Origin: Denitrobacterium detoxificans
GTDB taxonomy: Bacteria > Actinomycetota > Coriobacteriia > Coriobacteriales > Eggerthellaceae
Direction: 5' to 3'
NCBI RefSeq assembly: GCF_001643775.1
Contig: NZ_CP011402.1
Span: 1 to 64,000 of the forward strand
DNA: 64,000 bases
The position numbers were made by a program, and so were the translations under genes. The first letter of the stretch is position 1; each line of letters opens with the position of its first letter. Below, one piece after another: positions 57,401-63,400 of this stretch. The notes under the pieces were generated by a model. That model ran no database searches. It worked only from the letters and a program-made list of their open reading frames with translations, and was not told the DNA's origin.

Positions 57401-60400
57401 TCGAGACGGGCACCATCGCGGGCGACGGCTCGCTCGAGCTGGTGCACGTGTTCACCGCCAAGGAAGTTGCCTACAAGATCTACGTGTACACGTTGGCTGG
57501 CGACGGCACGCTTACCAACATCAACACCATCAACACCACGGCCGCCACGGGCACGCATATCGTGGCCGACGCCGCGGCGGGTGCCGTGGCCCCCACGGGC
57601 TATGTGTACTACAACCTGACCACCAGCCTGCCCGATGGCTATGAGTACCTGGGCAACCTGGTGGCGGTAACGAGCCAGAGCGGCAGGTCGTTCACCACCG
57701 TGGCACGCGGCACGGTTACGGGCGATGGCAACCTGGTGCTGGAGATCTACCTGCACGCCATCGTGTACGATCTGACGTACGATCCCGGCAGCGGCACGTG
57801 GACGGGTGCGGGCGCGCGCGTGCCTGAAGTCCAGTATGGCTACACCGTCACGCCGCTCCCCGTGGCAAACGATGCCACGCGTTCCGGCTACACGCTGGTG
57901 GGCTGGACCACTACGGAGTCTGCGAGCGTGACCTATACCAGCTCGAAGACGGGTGCGAGCGTTACCAAGGCGGTTACCACGAACACCGCTTCGGGCGACG
58001 AGGCGCTGGCCATCTACGCGCTGCTCTCCGGCGATGCCGCAACGTATGGCTTCTATGCGGTGGGCGGCCAGTTCACCATGCCGCATGCCGACACCACGCT
58101 CTATGCGGTCTGGATGCCCAACCTGGTCAATTACACGATTTACCGTTACGCACTCAATGCCGAGAAGACTGGCATTGCCAGCACGCTCACGCAGGAAACG
58201 CGCCAGGCACGCGTGGATACCTGGGTGAGCGCCACGGGCACCGACACCACGTACAGTGGCTACCATTACTACGAGAACAACCTTACCGATCCGTTCAGCC
58301 TGAACGTTACGCAGATTCAGGTGAACGCGGGCGGCACGGGCACGGATGCCCTGAAGCTCTTCTTCACGCAGGATGCCGATACGGCCTACACCATCATGTA
58401 TTGGAAGATTACGGGCGAGGGCACGCGTGAGGCGCTGAACGTCGTCTACGATTCCGCCACGGGCACGTGGGGCAATGCGCTGGTGCGCACGGGTTACGCC
58501 GACACCACGGTGAATGTTTCCGAGGACGGCACCAATACCGCTACGTACTACTACGACAACCAGGTGGTTGCCGACGACTCCGCCACGTATGGCACGCTGG
58601 GCTACAAGTTCAGCAAGAGCTACAACGACGGCACGTACGCCACGCGCTACGAGGGCATCGTGAACGCCGCTGGCACGCTCGTGCTGAATCTGTATTACGA
58701 GGCCATGTCCCGTTCGCTCGTGTACGACCTGGGTAGCGACGGCCAGTGGACCGACGGCGACAAGACGCCCACCCCGGGCCCGAATTCCGAAGCCGTGATT
58801 ACCCTCGCCGGCAGCAACGACGTGTACCGCTACGGCTACACGTTCATGGGCTGGTCGCGCACCTCCGGCGCCACCACGGCCGATGACGACCTGCTGGCCA
58901 CGGGCACGCTTTCTTTCACCATGCCCACCGCTGAAACCACCACGCTCTACGCGGTGTGGGCGCCTTCCGATTCCACCTACGTCGTGGAGTACTGGAAGCT
59001 GCGCGGCGACGGCACGCTGGAGCATGTGACGTCCGAGGATGCCACGGCTACGGGCACGACCGGCACCACGGCGAACGTGAAATCGCCCGTCGACTACACC
59101 GCGCATGTCATCGCCGGCTATGAATACGCCGCGAGCATTTCCTACAACGGCTCCACGCTGTACTCCTACGGCGAGCCGGGCAATACCGACGACGGCATCA
59201 TTACCGGCCACTCGGCCAACGCCACCACGGGCGTGCTGCACGTGAAGCTGTACTACACCGCTTCGAGTACCGCCTACACGGTGGAGCGCTGGGTCGTCAC
59301 GGGCGATGGCACGCTGCTTCCCGTGAAGGCCGACGGCACCGTTGATTACAACTGGAACGGCACCGATGACGTGAGCTCCTACTGGATGAGCCACTCCAGC
59401 TACACCGATGCCAACGCCAACGCGCAGGCGAACAACGATTCCGCCACGGTTGGCTGGGATGCCGCCACGCATACCTACTACACGGCCGACGACGTGGCCA
59501 TTACCGGTTACGAGTTCGCGCCTCATGGCACGTACGTCTCGAAGGGCGACGCGGCCGAGACCAAGTACTACACCGAGGCCATTGGCACCATTTCCGCTAC
59601 GGGCGACCCGCTGGTGCTGAAGCTGTACTACCGCGCCATCAGCATGCGCCTGACGTTCGACAAGGGCACGGGCGATGCGTACTCGTGGTATCCGAACGAA
59701 GATCCCTCGGGCGACCATATGGCTGGCGACTCGGTGACGCTGCCCACCGCCAACCAGACGCGTCGCACGGGCTACACGCTGCGCGGTTGGGTGGAGCTGC
59801 CTACGGCGGCCAACCCCGATGACTACACCATCCAGGTGACCTACGGCTCCGAGACGCGTACTTTCAAGGCGTCCGATATCACCTCGCTCATGGGCAATTG
59901 GGCCATCGAGTTCCTGAAGCTCGTTCAGAGCGGCGATAATGGCCAGTACCTGGTGTTCACCTATGGCGGTGCTTCCGTGAATCTGCCGTACTACACGGCC
60001 GCTTCCGTGATTAGCATGCCTACGGTTCCCACCACGATGTACGCCGCATGGGAGCCCAACCAGCGCACGTCCTACGTGGTTGAGTACTACAAGCACAAGG
60101 GCGACGGTACGATGGTGAAGGTCGACACCGAGACGTACTACGGCTACACCGACACCACGGCCACGTTCGACCCGAGCACTGCCGCCAACAAGTACGATGG
60201 CTACCATCAGTACTCCACCACGCCCGACGAAGAGGGCTACAAGCTGGATGCCGATGGCTACGTGCTCGACACCACGGGCGCGCGCATCACCGATGGCACC
60301 AACCCGTACCAGCAGATCCTGGAGGGCAACATCTCGGCCACCACTACGCTGGCCCTGAAGCTCTTCTACGAAGCCGACTTGGTGCACTACGTAGTGCGTT

Positions 60401-63400
60401 GGTACAAGTGGACGGGCGCCGAAACGTTGGTTCGCGAGTACCAGGAAGTGCGCAGCGGCAAGGTGGACAGCCAGGTAGACGTGCTGCCCGGCGACAAGAC
60501 GCTCACGAAGGACGTCGACAAGGGCTATGACTTCACGTCATATGCGTGGAGCTCTACCTTCACGTACACCGACGAAGATGGCGTGACGTCGAAGAACATC
60601 CTTTCGGCCACCGTGGGCACCACGCCTCTGGGCTCCGTCACGGTGAACGGCGTAGATGTTGACTACTACACCGAGCTGGCCCTGTACTACGTCTCTCAGG
60701 AAATCACGCTTACGCTGGAGATTGGCGCGGGCAGCTGGTACAACCCGTCGTACGCTTCGCAGAACGTGCGTGCCGACTACCCGAACTACCCGCTTCCCGG
60801 ATCCGACGTGCTCGAGCGCGCTGGCTACGAATTCAAGGGCTGGACGGCAGTTTCCGACTACACGTTTGCTGCCGACGCGGCTAACTATGCTGCCCAGACC
60901 TTCACCGTGAATACGGCGGAGGGCAGCATTTCCCGCGCGGTCTACGAGGCCCTGAACGCTGCTGGTGCCATTATCACTGGCACTTTCAACCTGGGTACCG
61001 AGAACACGACGCTCTATGCGGTCTGGTACGCGCTTGACACGACGCCTTACACCGTGCGCCACGTGCGTGTCGATGGCAACGGTAACGAGAAGACGGTCAT
61101 CGTCGATACCTTCACGGGCATCACCGACGACACCGCCGTTGCGGAAGTCTACACGAGCAATTCGGGCACTACCGCCGCCAACTACCCGTCCTTCGTGGGA
61201 TGGACGTACGGCGACGTGGTCACCGTTGCTGGCGTTACCAAGACCAGCGGCAACAACCAGTCTGGCACGTGGGCTCCGGGCACCGGCAAGATCGTGGCTG
61301 GCAACCCGAAGCTGATCATCACGCTCTACTACGCGCCCAACGGCTACACGTTCACGCTGGATGCGGGCACGGCCTGGTCGACGCTTCCCGCAACGTGGAC
61401 CGACGGCACCACGGGCAACAAGGTCGATACCGACCATGCCACTGAATACAATGCCACGCTTCCTGGCACCACCGCGGTCGATCGTCCCGGCTACACGCTG
61501 GTGGGTTGGACCACCGATGCCGCTGCGGCAACCGAGCGTGCGGGCCAGGCGGCGATTACCTACGCCGATAGCCTGGGCGACCTGCTGCTTGCACCGGGTT
61601 CCATCTACAAGCTTCCCGCCAATGCCGAGAACGCCATCACGCTGTATGCGGTGTACAAGCCCATCGCCGACACGCCGTACGTGGTCGAGCACTATAAGGT
61701 TGTCAAGGATGCCAATGGCAACATCATCATTACGAAGGTGAACACGGATAACCTGACCGGCACCACCGACACCACCGCTACCGCAACCGCCCACAACGTG
61801 AACACCGAAGCGGCTTGGGCTGGCTATACGCTGGTGGGGGACAATGCCTCTATCTACGGCTTCGCGGATGCCGACTTCGCTGGCTACACGGTGAAGGTGA
61901 ACGGCACGGTTGATGCTTCGCCCACGGCGGCGGCGTACACTACGCACCTGTCTGGCAACATCAGCAAGGCCGAGCCTCTGGTGCTGAAGCTGTTCTACGT
62001 GGCCAACGACACCACGACATTCACCATCGAGCGCTGGTATCTCGATCCCACGGGCCAGTACACCACCAAGATCGGCACCGACGTCGTGGGCCAGGCTACC
62101 ACTGACACTTCGATTACCCTGAATGCCGAAGGCGACATCGTGACCGGATCCCATGCGGGCTACTCGATCACGGGTGGCTATGCGGTCATCGCCGGCTACA
62201 AGATGAAGAACGACCTGACGGTTGGCACGTACAGCACGGCCTACGCCACGGCAGCTACCACCACGGTTACCATCACGGGCAACGGCCTGGCCAAGTTCGT
62301 GCTCCTGTACGCGCCCGACGTGGCCACCTTCAACGTGGAGTACTGGAAGTACACGGGCGACGGCAACATCGTTCCCCTGAATGCCTTCACCGTGAACGGC
62401 TCTACCACCAACACGATCGTCGTTTCCGGCGAGGACATCCTGACCAGCTACACGGCCATCGTGAACCGCGGTCAGAGCGAAGTCGCCGGCGAGGGCACGG
62501 GCTCGGTGTACCGCCACCTGAATTACGCGGCGGGCGAGAGCTACGCTCCTTCCGGCAGCTACACCATCGACTACAGCGCGTTCGTCGGCTACACCTTCAA
62601 CGCCTCCTTCAACAAGCGTGGCGCCAACGGCGTAACCAAGGCGACGGTCTTCACGGGCGTTATCGCCGCCGATGGCAGCCTGACGCTGGTCCTGGTGTAC
62701 GAGGCCGATAACCTGCAGCTCAACTTCGACCTTGGCACGTACGGCAACAAGGCCACGACTTCCACGTACGCGATGCCCTCCACCGTGAAGGCCGAGAGCA
62801 CCGTGACGCTGCCCGTGGCTGCCGACGTTACGCGCGATGGCTATAGGCTGGCGGGCTGGACCACCGAGGCAACCTACACGTTCACCAGCGGCACGTATGC
62901 TGGCGAGACCCTTACCGTGGCCGATGCCAAGGGATATCGCGCCAACGCGTTGAAGGATGCGCTCTCTGCGGCGGGCCTGCTGTACACCACCACGTTCCCC
63001 ATGGGCGTGGAGGCCGACACGCTGTATGCGGTCTGGGTGACCACCAATGACACCGACTACTCCGTGGCCGTCTATCGCATCAAGGGCGACGGCACCATGG
63101 AATACACGGGCACGAAGGTCTACCACGACGGCGTGGCCGACGAGACCGTTTCCCCGGCACAGAGCCCCGTGGGCACGTATGATGGTTCGCTGACTGGTGC
63201 CAACATGGAAGGCGACACCTACAAGGTCATCGGCTACACCTGGATCGCTCCCGGCACTAATGTGGGCGACTACGGCACGGGCATGCCCACCGAAACCGAC
63301 GGCACCAAGGTCGTGGCTGCCGATGGCTCGACCGTCCTGAACTTTATCTTCACCGCAACGCAGGTGAGCTACTATGTGGCGCGCTACCGCGTCGACGGCG